A stretch of 64,000 bases of DNA from Streptantibioticus parmotrematis (GCF_019890615.1 NZ_JAINVZ010000026.1:21141-85140); one strand, 5' to 3'. Shown: positions 1 to 11,949, counted from the first letter of the stretch. A program made the numbers and translations. Notes: a model not told the origin generated them from the letters alone.

Positions 1-777
1 CGCGCCGGTGGTCGGTGCGGGTCGCGCAGCCGCCCGCGCAGTGCTCGCACACCGACGGCGAGGAGATCAGGTCGAACGGGCGGGAGCGGAAGCGGTAGGC
101 GGCCGAGGTGAGCGCGCCGACCGGGCAGATCTGGATGGTGTTGCCGGAGAAGTACGACTCGAACGGGTCGCCCTCGCCGGTGCCGACCTGCTCCAGCGCG
201 CCGCGTTCCAGCAGTTCGATCATCGGATCCCCGGCGATCTGCTGGGAGAAGCGGGTGCAGCGCGCGCACAGCACGCACCGCTCGCGGTCCAGCAGGATCT
301 GGCGGGAGATCGGGATCGGCTTGGCGTAGGTGCGCTTGACGCCCTCGAAGCGGGTGTCGGCCTGCCCGGCGCTCATCGCCTGGTTCTGCAACGGGCACTC
401 GCCGCCCTTGTCGCACACCGGGCAGTCCAGCGGGTGGTTGATCAGCAGCAGCTCCATCACGCCGCGCTGCGCCTTCTCGGCGACCGGCGAGGTCAGCTGC
501 GTCCTGACCACCATGCCGTCGGTGCAGGTGATGGTGCACGACGCCATCGGCTTGCGCTGGCCCTCGACCTCCACGATGCACTGGCGGCAGGCCCCGACCG
601 GGTCCAGCAGCGGGTGGTCGCAGAACCGGGGGATCTCCACGCCGACCATCTCGGCGGCCCGGATCACCAGCGTGCCCTTCGGCACCGACAGCTGGATGCC
701 GTCGATGGTGACGGAGACCAGGTCCTCCGGCGGGACCGGCGCGTGGTCGCCCCCGGAGGGAGCGCTCGTCGTGACGG

Positions 778-781
<4 letters not shown>
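1..781 (-). CDS. nuoG: NADH-quinone oxidoreductase subunit G, N-terminal part
   Basis: Seen: the gene runs off the left edge, and about 260 N-terminal codons are present. The start ATG overlaps the nuoF stop (ATGA). The protein begins with a ferredoxin-like domain whose cysteines C54, C65, C68 and C82 (pattern FCDHP, GACRQC, SC) match the [2Fe-2S] cluster N1b of NuoG. Known: NuoG is the iron-sulfur chain subunit of the peripheral arm of complex I and carries electrons from NuoE/F towards the quinone module. Translational coupling to nuoF fits the order of a complete nuo operon continuing outside the window. Confidence 0.95.
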
Positions 782-2129
<1,348 letters not shown>

Positions 2130-2130
<1 letters not shown>

Positions 2131-2996
2131 CACTCCCCCTCCTCGGTGCCGTCGGTCACGGGCCCCGCCGGGTGGTCGGGATCGGAGGCCGACGTGGCAT
2201 GCGGTGCGTCGTGCGAGCTGGGGTGGCCGGGCGGCGGCTCGTCGGACGGGTAGCCGGAGCTGCGCGGAGAGACGATCCTGCCGGGCGATCCCGGCACGGT
2301 CTCGCCCTTGGCCAGTCGCAGCCCGGCGAGCGAGGCGTGCCCCGCGCCGCCCCCGGCCTCGACGGCTCCGGCGCGCGGGTCGGGGAATCCGGCGAGCACC
2401 CGGGCGGTCTCGCGGTAGGTGCACAGCGGGGCGCCGCGGCTGGGCTTGACGGTGAGGCCGGCGCGCAGGTCGTCGACGAGGCGCTTGGCGGTCTCGGGGG
2501 TCTGGTTGTCGAAGAACTCCCAGTTGACCATGACCACCGGCGCGAAGTCGCAGGCCGCGTTGCACTCGATGTGCTCCAGCGTGACCTTGCCGTCCTCGGT
2601 GGTCTCGTCGTTGCCGATGCCCAGGTGCTGCTGGAGCGCCTCGAAGATGGCGTCGCCGCCCATCACCGCGCACAGGGTGTTGGTGCAGACGCCGACCTGG
2701 TAGTCGCCGGACGGCTTGCGGCGGTACATCGTGTAGAAGGTGGCGACGGCGATGACCTCGGCGGTGGTCAGCCCCAGCAGGTCGGCGCAGAACCGCATGC
2801 CGGTCCTGGTGACGTGCCCCTCCTCGGCCTGCACCAGGTGGAGCAGCGGCAGCAGGGCGGAACGCGAGTCGGGGTAGCGGCCGATCACCTCCGCGGCGTC
2901 GGCCTCCAGCCGGGCCCGTACGTCGGCCGGGTACTCGGGTGCGGGCATCTCGGGCATCCCGAGCCCCACCGCGCCCTGTTCTGGGGTGTTGGTCAC
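2130..2996 (-). CDS. nuoE: NADH-quinone oxidoreductase subunit E
   Basis: 288 aa with a GTG start. Thioredoxin-like [2Fe-2S] domain: the cysteine pairs in VCTNTLC and IECNAACDFAP bind cluster N1a. The core ends near residue 210 and is followed by a Gly/Pro/Asp-rich tail of about 75 residues, as in many streptomycete NuoE proteins. The protein pairs with NuoF in the NADH dehydrogenase module. It lies about 90 bp downstream of nuoD, the widest gap in nuoF-B, and its stop overlaps the nuoF start. Confidence 0.95.
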
Positions 2997-3084
2997 CGCG
3001 CCTCCTTGTTCGCTTCTCCGCCCTCGCGGCGCAGAGGTGCGGGCTTCGTGTACGGGTGCGGCCCGGCGGCCGCGAGTGCGACGC

Positions 3085-4412
<1,328 letters not shown>

Positions 4413-4416
<4 letters not shown>

Positions 4417-5192
4417 GAGTACGACCTCCGCTGGTCGGGAGCCGGGATCTGGGCGCCCTTGTACTCGACGGGGATGCCGCCGAGCGGGTAGTCCTTGCGC
4501 TGCGGATGGCCCTGCCAGTCGTCCGGCATCATGATCCGGGTCAGCGCGGGATGGCCGTCGAAGACGATGCCGAAGAAGTCGTAGGTCTCGCGCTCGTGCC
4601 AGTCGTTGGCCGGGTAGACCGGGACGATCGACGGGATGTGCGGGTCGGCGTCGGGGGCCGAGACCTCCAGCCGGATCATCCGGTTGTGGGTGATCGAGCG
4701 CAGGTGGTAGACGGCGTGCAGCTCGCGGCCCTTGTCGCCGGGGTAGTGGACGCCGGAGACCCCGGTGCACAGCTCGAAGCGCAGCGCCGGGTCGTCGCGC
4801 AGGGTCCTGGCCACCCGGGGCAGGTGCTCGCGGGCGATGTGGAAGGTGATCTCGCCGCGGTCGACCACCGTCTTCTCGATGGCGGTGGCCGGGAGCAGGT
4901 CCTGCTCCTCCAGCGCGCCCTCCAGCTCGTCGGCGACCTCGTCGAAGTCTCCGTACGCGGCTCCGCCGCGTGGTCCGCCGTACGGCCGGGAGGACTCCCC
5001 CGGCATCCGCACCGGGCGGACCAACCCACCGTAACCGGACGTGTCCCCACCGTTGTTGGCGCCGAACATGCCGTGCCGCACGCCGATGACCTCGCCGTGG
5101 TCGCCGCGCTGGCCGGGGAGGTTGGTGGCGCTGACGTCCTTGTCGGGGTTGACGCCGTTGCCCCCGGCGCCGTCGGTCTCGGAGTCGCTCAC
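4413..5192 (-). CDS. nuoC: NADH-quinone oxidoreductase subunit C
   Basis: 259 aa. The GTG start at 5192 overlaps the nuoB stop. The N-terminal 80 or so residues are Gly/Asp-rich and poorly conserved, as in other streptomycetes. The 30-kDa subunit domain follows, with [17 protein letters not shown] and the family signature around [27 protein letters not shown] near residues 200-230. It is a structural subunit of the complex I connecting module. Confidence 0.95.
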
Positions 5193-5743
5193 CGCAGCAG
5201 CCCCTTCATCTCGATCGTGGGCAGGGCCTTCAGTGCCGCTTCCTCCGCCTCGCGGGCCGCGCGCTCCTTGTTCACGCCGAGCTTCTCGCCCTGGATCTTG
5301 GCGTGGAGCTTGAGGATCGCGTCGAGCAGCATCTCGGGGCGGGGCGGGCAGCCGGGCAGGTAGATGTCGACCGGGACGATGTGGTCGACGCCCTGCACGA
5401 TGGCGTAGTTGTTGAACATGCCGCCGGAGGAGGCGCACACGCCCATGGAGATGACCCACTTCGGGTTCGGCATCTGGTCGTAGACCTGCCGCAGCACCGG
5501 GGCCATCTTCTGGCTCACCCGGCCGGCGACGATCATCAGGTCGGCCTGCCGGGGCGAGCCGCGGAAGACCTCCATGCCGAAGCGGGCCATGTCGTAGCGC
5601 CCGGCGCCGGTGGTCATCATCTCGATCGCGCAGCAGGCCAGGCCGAAGGTGGCCGGGAACACCGACGCCTTGCGCACCCAGCCGGCCGCCTGCTCGACCG
5701 TGGTGAGCAGGAAGCCGCTCGGCAGCTTCTCCTCGATACCCAT
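5189..5743 (-). CDS. nuoB: NADH-quinone oxidoreductase subunit B
   Basis: 184 aa with an ATG start. The tandem cysteines of [10 protein letters not shown], the Cys of GVCASSGG and the Cys in [10 protein letters not shown] are the four ligands of cluster N2, the last cluster before quinone. Residue order and length match bacterial NuoB. It is separated from nuoA by about 70 bp and overlaps nuoC by 4 bp. Confidence 0.97.
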   Translation of the reverse strand: MGIEEKLPSGFLLTTVEQAAGWVRKASVFPATFGLACCAIEMMTTGAGRYDMARFGMEVFRGSPRQADLMIVAGRVSQKMAPVLRQVYDQMPNPKWVISMGVCASSGGMFNNYAIVQGVDHIVPVDIYLPGCPPRPEMLLDAILKLHAKIQGEKLGVNKERAAREAEEAALKALPTIEMKGLLR

Positions 5744-5812
5744 CGCGTTCGCCCCTGTCCTAAAGGCTGGTGTCCCAAATGTCTGGTTTCGCGTCCATTG
5801 CCACTCGGTGAC

Positions 5813-6172
5813 TCAGTCCCATTCCAGGCCCCCGCGCCGCCAGACATAGGCGTAGGCGACGAAGACGGTGAGGACGAAGAGCAGCATTTCCACGAGGCCG
5901 AACAGACCGAGCGCGTCGAAGGTCACGGCCCACGGATAGAGAAAGACGATCTCGATGTCGAAGACGATGAAGAGCATCGCCGTCAGGTAGTACTTGATCG
6001 GGAAGCGGCCTCCGCCGGCCGGCTGGGGCGTCGGCTCGATGCCGCACTCGTAGGCATCCAACTTGGCCCGGTTGTACCTCTTTGGCCCGGTGAGCGAGGC
6101 CATGACCACGGAGAAGATCGCGAACCCCGCTCCGAGGCCTCCGAGCACGAGGATGGGCGCGTAGGCGTTCAC
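5813..6172 (-). CDS. nuoA: NADH-quinone oxidoreductase subunit A
   Basis: 119 aa from the GTG at 6172, chosen because AAGGAG lies 9 nt upstream and the protein then begins NAYAPILVLGGLG as in relatives. An ATG at 6208 would add 12 residues but has no good ribosome site. There are three membrane helices, plus the conserved YECGIEP loop and FDIEIVFLYPWA block. It is the first gene of the nuo operon. Confidence 0.95.
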   Translation of the reverse strand: MNAYAPILVLGGLGAGFAIFSVVMASLTGPKRYNRAKLDAYECGIEPTPQPAGGGRFPIKYYLTAMLFIVFDIEIVFLYPWAVTFDALGLFGLVEMLLFVLTVFVAYAYVWRRGGLEWD

Positions 6173-6336
6173 CGTCCCGCACTCCTTCCAGTCGGCGTTG
6201 ACTGACATGCCGGTCGGCGTTGGCCGGCACGACGGACCGGGCCCGGACCGGCGGGCCGCCCCACCGCGGGTCCCGGCCGCGCGACGACCGGGGCCGCAGT
6301 CGCGATCCGTGGCCGCGCGGACCTAGATCACGGCTA

Positions 6337-6352
6337 TGTGAGGCAGTTCACA
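6337..6352. promoter_or_regulatory. Rex operator upstream of nuoA
   Basis: TGTGAGGCAGTTCACA is a 16-nt imperfect palindrome that matches the streptomycete Rex consensus (TGTGAAC-N-TTCACA type) in both half-sites. It lies about 165 bp before nuoA and about 17 bp downstream of a TAGGAT -10-like box, a repressing position. Known: Rex senses NADH/NAD+ and represses nuo in S. coelicolor. Confidence 0.75.
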
Positions 6353-6368
6353 AGCCCGAACCGCCTGC

Positions 6369-6374
6369 ATCCTA
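6369..6374 (-). promoter_or_regulatory. Candidate -10 box of the nuo promoter
   Basis: On the minus strand TAGGAT fits the streptomycete housekeeping -10 (TANNNT), and the Rex operator follows immediately downstream. No convincing -35 is visible at 17-18 nt, so the assignment rests on the -10 and the operator position. Confidence 0.4.
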
Positions 6375-6986
6375 TGCCCGTCCGTGTGTGATCTGCGACA
6401 CGGGGTGCGCCAACGACTTTGTGATCTCCACCACCTGACGAAGGATCATGAAGCCGGACGACCACTGATCGTCGTACACAAAGCACTCATCTGATCACCA
6501 TAGGTCACATGAAGTCCGGTAACCGCAGGTCACCGCAGGCGTCGCACTATCAAGTCCTGCCGTCCGACGCAAAGTTGGTCATGGCTGGTGCGTCGTGATA
6601 TGGCGCGATCACGTCGGTCATGGACGCCGCGCGGGAGAAGGGCGGAGGGCCGTACGGGAGGTGGCCGACGGGTGCGCGACCGCCGCTCGCGGGTCGCCGG
6701 ACCGGGGGACGCGGGACACGCCGTGCTGACCCCGGGGAACTACTGTCCGTCCACTGTGTGAACGCGTGCACGAGCGGCGGGAGGCGCGCATTGCGTGACG
6801 CGCGCGGAAGTGGGGAGAAGACGCGGGGAGGCCGCGTTCTCAATGACCCGTCAGAAGTCGGGAACGCGGGCCGGAATCGGCGGTTGTGAAGATCGAATTC
6901 CCGGGTTGTCCAGCCTGCGCACGACAACTGTGGCGCATCTTACGTTTTTTGTATGGACCCAAGAATTCCTGATAGCCATATCTGCC

Positions 6987-7817
6987 ATGTCCCCAACGCA
7001 GACCCGGGCCCCGCAGTCCGATCCCCGCACACACCGCCGGCGGCATGCCCGACATACCCAGCCCAACTGGGTGAAGCGCGCCGGAGTCACCGGTGGCGTG
7101 ATCGGTGCGGCGGTCCTCACCGCGGCGGCATCCCCCGCCTCTGCAGCCCCCGCCACCGGCGACGCGCCGGTCAACGAGGTGACCCAGACCCTCGACCTCT
7201 CGCAGCTGCGCGCGGCCGACGCCACCGCCCAGGCGGCCGTCAACTACCAGCTGCAGGCGGCGGAGCAGCAGGCCTCCACGGCGGCTGTGAAGACCGCGCA
7301 GCAGCACAAGCAGGCCGACGACGCCAAGGCCGCCGCGGCGGCCAAGGCGGCCAAGGAGCGCGCCGAGCAGGCCGCTTCACGCTCGCAGGAGCGTCCGGCG
7401 CTGTCCCTGGCGTCGGACAGCTCGTCCGCTTCGTCCTCTTCCTCCTCCTCTTCTTCGGCCTCCGGCTCCGTCGCCTCCGTGGTGAGCTTCGTCGAGTCGC
7501 AGGTCGGCAAGGCGTACGTGATGGGCGCGACCGGGCCCGACGCGTACGACTGCTCCGGTCTGGTGCAGGCCGCGTACCGCACGATCGGCGTGGACCTGCC
7601 GCGCGTCTCCGAGGACCAGTCGACGGCCGGCACGCAGGTGTCGCTAAGCGACCTGCAGCCCGGCGACATCCTCTACTGGGGCTCCGCGGGCAGCGCTTAC
7701 CACGTGGCGATCTACGTGGGCGGCGGCAACTTCGTCGGCGCCCAGAACCCGAGCAGCGGCGTCGTCGAGCACCCGCTCAGCTACGACGAGCCGACCGGCG
7801 CGGTGCGCGTGGCGTAA
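6987..7817 (+). CDS. Secreted NlpC/P60 peptidoglycan hydrolase
   Basis: 276 aa from the ATG at 6987. A basic n-region and hydrophobic stretch (about residues 30-54, ending SPASAAPA) form a signal peptide. An Ala/Gln/Lys-rich, probably coiled segment (75-130) and a run of about 16 mostly Ser residues (144-161) link to a C-terminal NlpC/P60 domain with catalytic C189 (YDCSGL) and H239 (YHVAIYVG); the third polar position is Q253 or N254. Known: such enzymes cleave peptide stems of peptidoglycan. No Shine-Dalgarno is visible before the start, so the start or mode of initiation is uncertain. Confidence 0.88.
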   Translation: MSPTQTRAPQSDPRTHRRRHARHTQPNWVKRAGVTGGVIGAAVLTAAASPASAAPATGDAPVNEVTQTLDLSQLRAADATAQAAVNYQLQAAEQQASTAAVKTAQQHKQADDAKAAAAAKAAKERAEQAASRSQERPALSLASDSSSASSSSSSSSSASGSVASVVSFVESQVGKAYVMGATGPDAYDCSGLVQAAYRTIGVDLPRVSEDQSTAGTQVSLSDLQPGDILYWGSAGSAYHVAIYVGGGNFVGAQNPSSGVVEHPLSYDEPTGAVRVA

Positions 7818-7877
7818 TTCGCCGCTTTCGCGCCGCACTTGCTCCGCTTTTTACGGTGATTGTCCCCTTTTACACCT

Positions 7878-7914
7878 GAACGGCCGCCAACCCTTCCCGG
7901 GTCGGCGGCCGTTC
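7878..7914. terminator. Bidirectional hairpin terminator
   Basis: GAACGGCCGCC and GGCGGCCGTTC form an 11-bp perfect outer stem, extended by ACCC/GGGT after one mismatch, with a TTCCC loop. It lies between the convergent NlpC/P60 and YbjQ-like genes. Confidence 0.8.
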
Positions 7915-7952
7915 GGCGTTCTCTGCGGCTTCGGTCTTCTCCGTCGCCGGGG

Positions 7953-8777
7953 TCAGCCGGTCAGCGGCATGGTCAGGCTGGGCTGAACCGGGTTGGCGTC
8001 GGGGCGCACCCGGTTGACGGCGGTGCCGAGGGCGAAGAACTCGACCGCGTGCTCGCCCCAGTAGCGGTGGTCGTTGACCGTGGTGCCCACGACGCCGTCG
8101 GCGCCGATCTGCTGGCCCTCGTACTGCATGCGCGCCATCGCCAGTTCCCGCGCGTCGTACAGGGCCTGCGTGAACTGCGGGAGTTCGGCGTTCTGGCCCG
8201 CCTGGGAGATGGTCTGCCGTAGGGTCTGGTGGGCGACGTGGTAGACGCACGAGCCGAGCACCAGGCGGCGCGGCAGCCAGCCGTGCTGCCACAGCGTCCA
8301 GAAGTCCTGGCCGGACAGCGTCGTGGTGAACGGCCTGCCGTCCGGCGTGCGGTACGACTGCGCGCTGTCGGTGGCGCGCACCGCGGTGCCGAACGCGATG
8401 TACTCGATGACGTCGGAGAAGAAGCCGTAGTTCATCGGCCGCAGCACGACGCCCAGCACGCCGTCCGCGCCGAGCTGCGCGGCCTCCGCCTCCATGCGGC
8501 CCATCGCCAGCTCGCGGACGTTGTACATGGCCTGGCTGAGGTAGCCAAGTTCCTGGCTGGTGCGCCAGTTCCCCTGCTGCGTGCCGACGTGGTAGACGCT
8601 GGTGCCCATCACCATGCCCAGCGGCTCGAACCCGGCCTGCGTGACGAGTACGAACTCGTTCACCGACAGGTCGGAGGTGAAGCAGGGCCGCCCGGCCCGC
8701 GAGTTCTCCAGCCGGGTCCGCGCCACGTCCGGCAGCGGAGGCAGCGCCGGCCCGGCGCCGGCAGCGGTCGTCGTCAT
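7953..8777 (-). CDS. Duplicated YbjQ/UPF0145-type protein
   Basis: 274 aa made of two homologous halves, roughly residues 28-135 and 155-262. Each contains a G-x-SVYHVG / GSCVYHVA segment, a YNVRELAMGRME / YDARELAMARMQ helix and an LGADGVLGV / IGADGVVGT segment. These match the YbjQ fold often labelled heavy-metal-binding; no metal-ligand cysteine set is conserved here and the true function is unknown. The initiating ATG follows a short Gly/Ala/Pro-rich N-terminus. It is probably cytoplasmic. Confidence 0.75.
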   Translation of the reverse strand: MTTTAAGAGPALPPLPDVARTRLENSRAGRPCFTSDLSVNEFVLVTQAGFEPLGMVMGTSVYHVGTQQGNWRTSQELGYLSQAMYNVRELAMGRMEAEAAQLGADGVLGVVLRPMNYGFFSDVIEYIAFGTAVRATDSAQSYRTPDGRPFTTTLSGQDFWTLWQHGWLPRRLVLGSCVYHVAHQTLRQTISQAGQNAELPQFTQALYDARELAMARMQYEGQQIGADGVVGTTVNDHRYWGEHAVEFFALGTAVNRVRPDANPVQPSLTMPLTG

Positions 8778-8841
8778 GTTCAGGCTCCTGTTCCCCGTGG
8801 GTCCCCGGATGCTAGTGCGGGACCCTGGAGCCCGAGCACGC

Positions 8842-8884
8842 GGGGCGTTTCACCCCAGTTGGACTTGCTTGGGGTGAACGCCCC
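8842..8884 (-). terminator. Hairpin terminator after the DUF4232 lipoprotein gene
   Basis: GGGGCGTTTCACCCCA and TGGGGTGAACGCCCC pair over 15 bp with one bulged T and a 12-nt loop, about 20 bp past the stop of the minus-strand gene ending at 8905. Confidence 0.75.
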
Positions 8885-8904
8885 TTACGTCCCGCCGTGT
8901 TGGC

Positions 8905-9594
8905 TCAACCCGCCTGGACCGGGCCGATGGTCAGGCTGTGGATGGTGGGACCGGCGCAGTGCTGAGTGTTCCACGGGATGAACAGGGCCGCCTTCTGGTT
9001 CGGCGGGTAGACGCGCAGGCCCTGCGCCTGCGACAGCTGGCACTGGGACGGGTCGTAGCCACCGATGCCGTTCGCGTCGTGCAGGACGGCGCTCGCGGTG
9101 CCGTGCGGCTTCAGGGTGACCACGTGGCCCGGGCCGCCGCTGCGCTGGGCGGCGTTGCCGGACTGCACGCCCGCCTGCTTGACGTACGAGACGCCGGGGA
9201 AGCCGTCGAGTGTGCAGGTGGTGCCGGAGACGTTGGTGAAGACGACCTTCGAGTAGTACTGGCCGGCGCCCACGCTCGCGTCCTGCTGGGTGGCCTTGAG
9301 CTGGCTGGTGGCGCAGGGCACGATGCCGGAGGTGCCGCCGGCTTGCGTCCGCAGCGAGGACGTGCCGGACGAGGTCGCGCCCCCGTTGACGCCGCCGGAG
9401 GTCGTACCGGTCGACGTGGACGGCTGCGAGGAGGTCCCCGTCGTGCCCGAGCCGGAGCTTGACGCGCTCTGGGAGGCCGTCGTGCTGCCGGACGCGGCCG
9501 TGGACGAGCCGCCCGAGGAGCACGCGGTCAGGGACAGGGCCGCCGTGGCGAGCGCGGCGGCCGATATCGCCAGTCGTGCGGGCCTGGTTCGCAT
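8905..9594 (-). CDS. DUF4232 lipoprotein
   Basis: 229 aa. Basic start, hydrophobic stretch and lipobox ending at Cys25 (LSLTACSS) mark an exported lipoprotein. A Ser/Thr/Gly linker of about 60 residues separates it from a C-terminal DUF4232 domain with conserved features (FTNVSGTTCTLDGFPGVSYV, QLRVYPP-like block, two cysteine pairs). TAGGAG lies 8 nt before the ATG. Known: the family is common in actinobacteria and functionally uncharacterised; the likely site is the outer face of the membrane. Confidence 0.85.
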   Translation of the reverse strand: MRTRPARLAISAAALATAALSLTACSSGGSSTAASGSTTASQSASSSGSGTTGTSSQPSTSTGTTSGGVNGGATSSGTSSLRTQAGGTSGIVPCATSQLKATQQDASVGAGQYYSKVVFTNVSGTTCTLDGFPGVSYVKQAGVQSGNAAQRSGGPGHVVTLKPHGTASAVLHDANGIGGYDPSQCQLSQAQGLRVYPPNQKAALFIPWNTQHCAGPTIHSLTIGPVQAG

Positions 9595-9898
9595 CGTCGA
9601 ATCTCCTAACGGAAAGCCGTGGGGGAAAAGCCTTCACTCCCTCGTCTTTCCGACCTTGCGCCGGAGATTCGCCGATGTCACGTCCTGTTACGCAGCTATG
9701 ACACGGCCCTGCCTGGCCTGCGACAATCAGGAACGGGGTGCGACCTTCGACGCCGTTGATCGTGGGCAGCGCGGTCCTGAACGTGATGAGGGCAGGGATA
9801 CACAGATCGTCCGACTCCGCCACTGCGGTTGCGCCGACCGGGTGCCACGAGAAGCTTGCACCAAGTCACCGTCGCGAGCGCGCCGGACCTCGTTGCGG
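9595..9898. other. Intergenic region between the regulator remnant and the lipoprotein gene
   Basis: About 300 bp. It should contain the promoter of the DUF4232 gene (minus strand). A 40-codon minus-strand open frame at about 9700-9823 has plausible codon use but no recognised similarity and may be debris at the left edge of the accessory cassette. Confidence 0.4.
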
Positions 9899-11247
9899 CT
9901 ACGCGGCGACCAGTTCGCGGGCCTGGGCGTCGAAGTCGGCGACGAGTCGGTTTCGTCCGAAGGGCCGCATGCGCTGCCGCAGGTCCTGCACCGCCTCGAC
10001 GGCACGGGACGACTTGACCTGCCGCGTCAGCCTCAGCGTGCGGACTCCGGCGGCGTACGCCGAATCGAGGTCACGCCGTTGCAGGTGGGAGACCGCGAGG
10101 GCAGCCTGTGACATCGCCCCTCGACGAGCCCGCTTCTGGGCCTTGGCATGGGCGATGGAACGGCGCGCGTGCTCCTCGGCCGCCTCCGCGTCACCCAGGT
10201 CGCGGAAGGTATTCGCGTGCTCGCCGTGCAGGTACGCGGGGTCGATGAATGCCGCCCACTCGGATTCCTTGTCGAGGTCGACCCGCTCGTACGCCTGCTC
10301 GGAGCGCGCCACCGCCTGTGCGGCCGCCGACTTGTCACCGAGCAGCGCGAGTGCCCGCGCTTCCAGGCACCACAGGTCGGCCAGGCAGGCCGGCGAGGCG
10401 GTCCTCGACAGCCCCTGCCGTCCCGCCTGGGCGAGACGGCGGCCCTCGGCGGGGTCGCCGAGCAGCGTCGCCTGGTCGGCCATCCCCGCGAGCACGTGAG
10501 CACCCAGCGCCGGGTTCCTCGACTCCTCGGCGAGCCTGAGCGACTGGATCAAGTACCGCTGTGCGACGCCTTGTTCGCCGTTGTCATAGGCCATCCAGCC
10601 CAGGAGGTAGGTCTGTTCGGCCGCTGCCTCGCACAACGCCTGGCGAACGCCCTCGTTGTGGGCACGCCGGAGCAGCGGATACACGTGCCGCGTCATGTAC
10701 TCGGTCAGGGCGAGCCGGCCCGACCCCCCGCCCTGGAAGATGTCCATGCGCTGGAAAGTCGTGAACATGTTCTTGACGGCGGACACGTCCTCGAGACGCA
10801 CCCGGGGCCCCGGTACCGGTTGCTGGTCGAGCGTGTTCAACAACCAGTCCCGCGAGGGCCCTACACCAGCCACGGCCGCAAACGGCGCGGCTGCAAGGAA
10901 CTTTCGTCGGTCCACGTCAGCTCTCCCCAAGTCTGCGACCACCTCCACCGTAGCCGCGTACGAAGGGTGTACACGAGCGCGGCATCGGCCGAGCCACCGT
11001 CGCCAAGCCCGAGATCGTACGTTGTGATCCGAAATCCGAAGTGGTCGGAGAAGACGTCGGCGAGGATGTCGGGAACGGGGGCTCGCGGCGTATCGCCTTC
11101 GAGCCAGCACCGCACGCGGGTCGCATCCGGTGAGATGTGCGGCTGGTTCCACCGAAGCGCCTTGGATTTCACGCGTCGACCCAGCTCTCCCCGGCTCATC
11201 CTGGACCGTTCGAGCATCTGCGCGAGCTTGTCGCTCGGCGTCTTCAT
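9899..11247 (-). pseudogene. XRE/TPR-type transcriptional regulator, split by a frameshift
   Basis: Two overlapping frames together give one protein of about 450 aa. The upstream frame (ATG 11247, with GGGAGG 7 nt before) encodes a helix-turn-helix region (KLAQMLERSRMSRGELGRRV) to ADAALVYT. The downstream frame resumes with PSYAATVEVV, then VDRRKFLAAAPFA and a tetratricopeptide-like helical domain to the stop at 9899. The break lies at a GGG run (CCC on the coding strand) at 10965-10967; one additional C would restore the frame. Known: actinobacterial regulators of this build are single ORFs. It may be a true lesion, a sequencing error or programmed slippage. It is divergent from the RsbW-like gene. 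Confidence 0.7.
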
Positions 11248-11401
11248 ACTCCAGCCCTCCCGCGACGTGGGGTAGCGAAAGCGACACCCTCCGACACCCC
11301 TCACGACGGTACCCCGACCCTCGTCACGCGTGTTGCCTGGTCGTAGGAACCAATCCGGTCAAGACCCGGACCGGAGCCCGTCCGCGCACAAGGGGAGACG
11401 C

Positions 11402-11842
11402 ATGATCGAACGACGACGGGGCGCGATTCTCGCCCGCCGCACGCCTGCTGAGGCTCCACCGTCCGTGGTGGTCTTAGCGGGCGAGCCGAAGTCGGCAAGC
11501 TTGACACGCGAGTTCGTGCGCGCGTTCGTCCGGCACCACGCGCCGGACGCTTCCGAGGACCATGTCGAGACAGTCGTCCTGGTGGCATGCGAGATGGTCA
11601 CCAACTCGATCCGTTACGGAACAGGCCCCGGCGACTCATTACAGCTCTCGCTCGACACCGACGACGCCCGCACCCGCGTGGAGGTACGAGACCCGGTGCG
11701 ACGTCGTCCTCGACCACGCCCCGAGTCGCAGCAGCGCGACCGAGGACGCGGCCTGATCATTCTCGACGCCCTGTGCCGCGAATGGGGCGTCGTCGAGGCC
11801 CAGTTCGGCAAAGCGGTGTGGGCGGAGGTGGGGGCATCGTGA
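11402..11842 (+). CDS. RsbW-like ATP-binding (GHKL) protein
   Basis: 146 aa. The ATG at 11402 has AGGGGAG 4-5 nt upstream. The GHKL fold is shown by the N-box E64/N68 (CEMVTNSIRYG) and the G2-like RGRGLIILDAL at 114-124; the usual D-x-G-x-G is reduced to VRDPVRRRP, so only the Asp remains, as in many streptomycete members. Known: relatives act as anti-sigma factors or serine kinases in partner-switching. Here it sits between the divergent XRE/TPR gene and the synthetase-like gene, suggesting a regulatory role in the cassette. Confidence 0.75.
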   Translation: MIERRRGAILARRTPAEAPPSVVVLAGEPKSASLTREFVRAFVRHHAPDASEDHVETVVLVACEMVTNSIRYGTGPGDSLQLSLDTDDARTRVEVRDPVRRRPRPRPESQQRDRGRGLIILDALCREWGVVEAQFGKAVWAEVGAS

Positions 11843-11949
11843 CGTTCGCCCGACGACGCCTCTGATCAACCCGCGGACGGGCCCGACCACCCGCAGCACA
11901 CCCCGCACCAGCCGCGGACTCCCACGTATCCACCGAGGGGGAAGACAAG

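Larger units (their letters stand above)
6173..6986. other. Long divergent intergenic region between nuoA and the NlpC/P60 gene
   Basis: About 800 bp without a credible gene. It holds the nuo promoter and Rex site near 6337-6374, a second Rex-like sequence at 6757-6772, and an unusually AT-rich stretch at about 6940-6985 just before the NlpC/P60 start. Short open frames here show no recognisable protein features. Confidence 0.6.

Noticed and set aside
6840..6990. A possible ydaO/c-di-AMP riboswitch before the NlpC/P60 gene
   Set aside because: Such riboswitches precede some streptomycete wall hydrolase genes, but I cannot find the conserved core sequences here.
9700..9823. Small minus-strand coding sequence next to the frameshifted regulator
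   Set aside because: No ribosome site, no recognised product and only about 40 codons; recorded only as possible debris.
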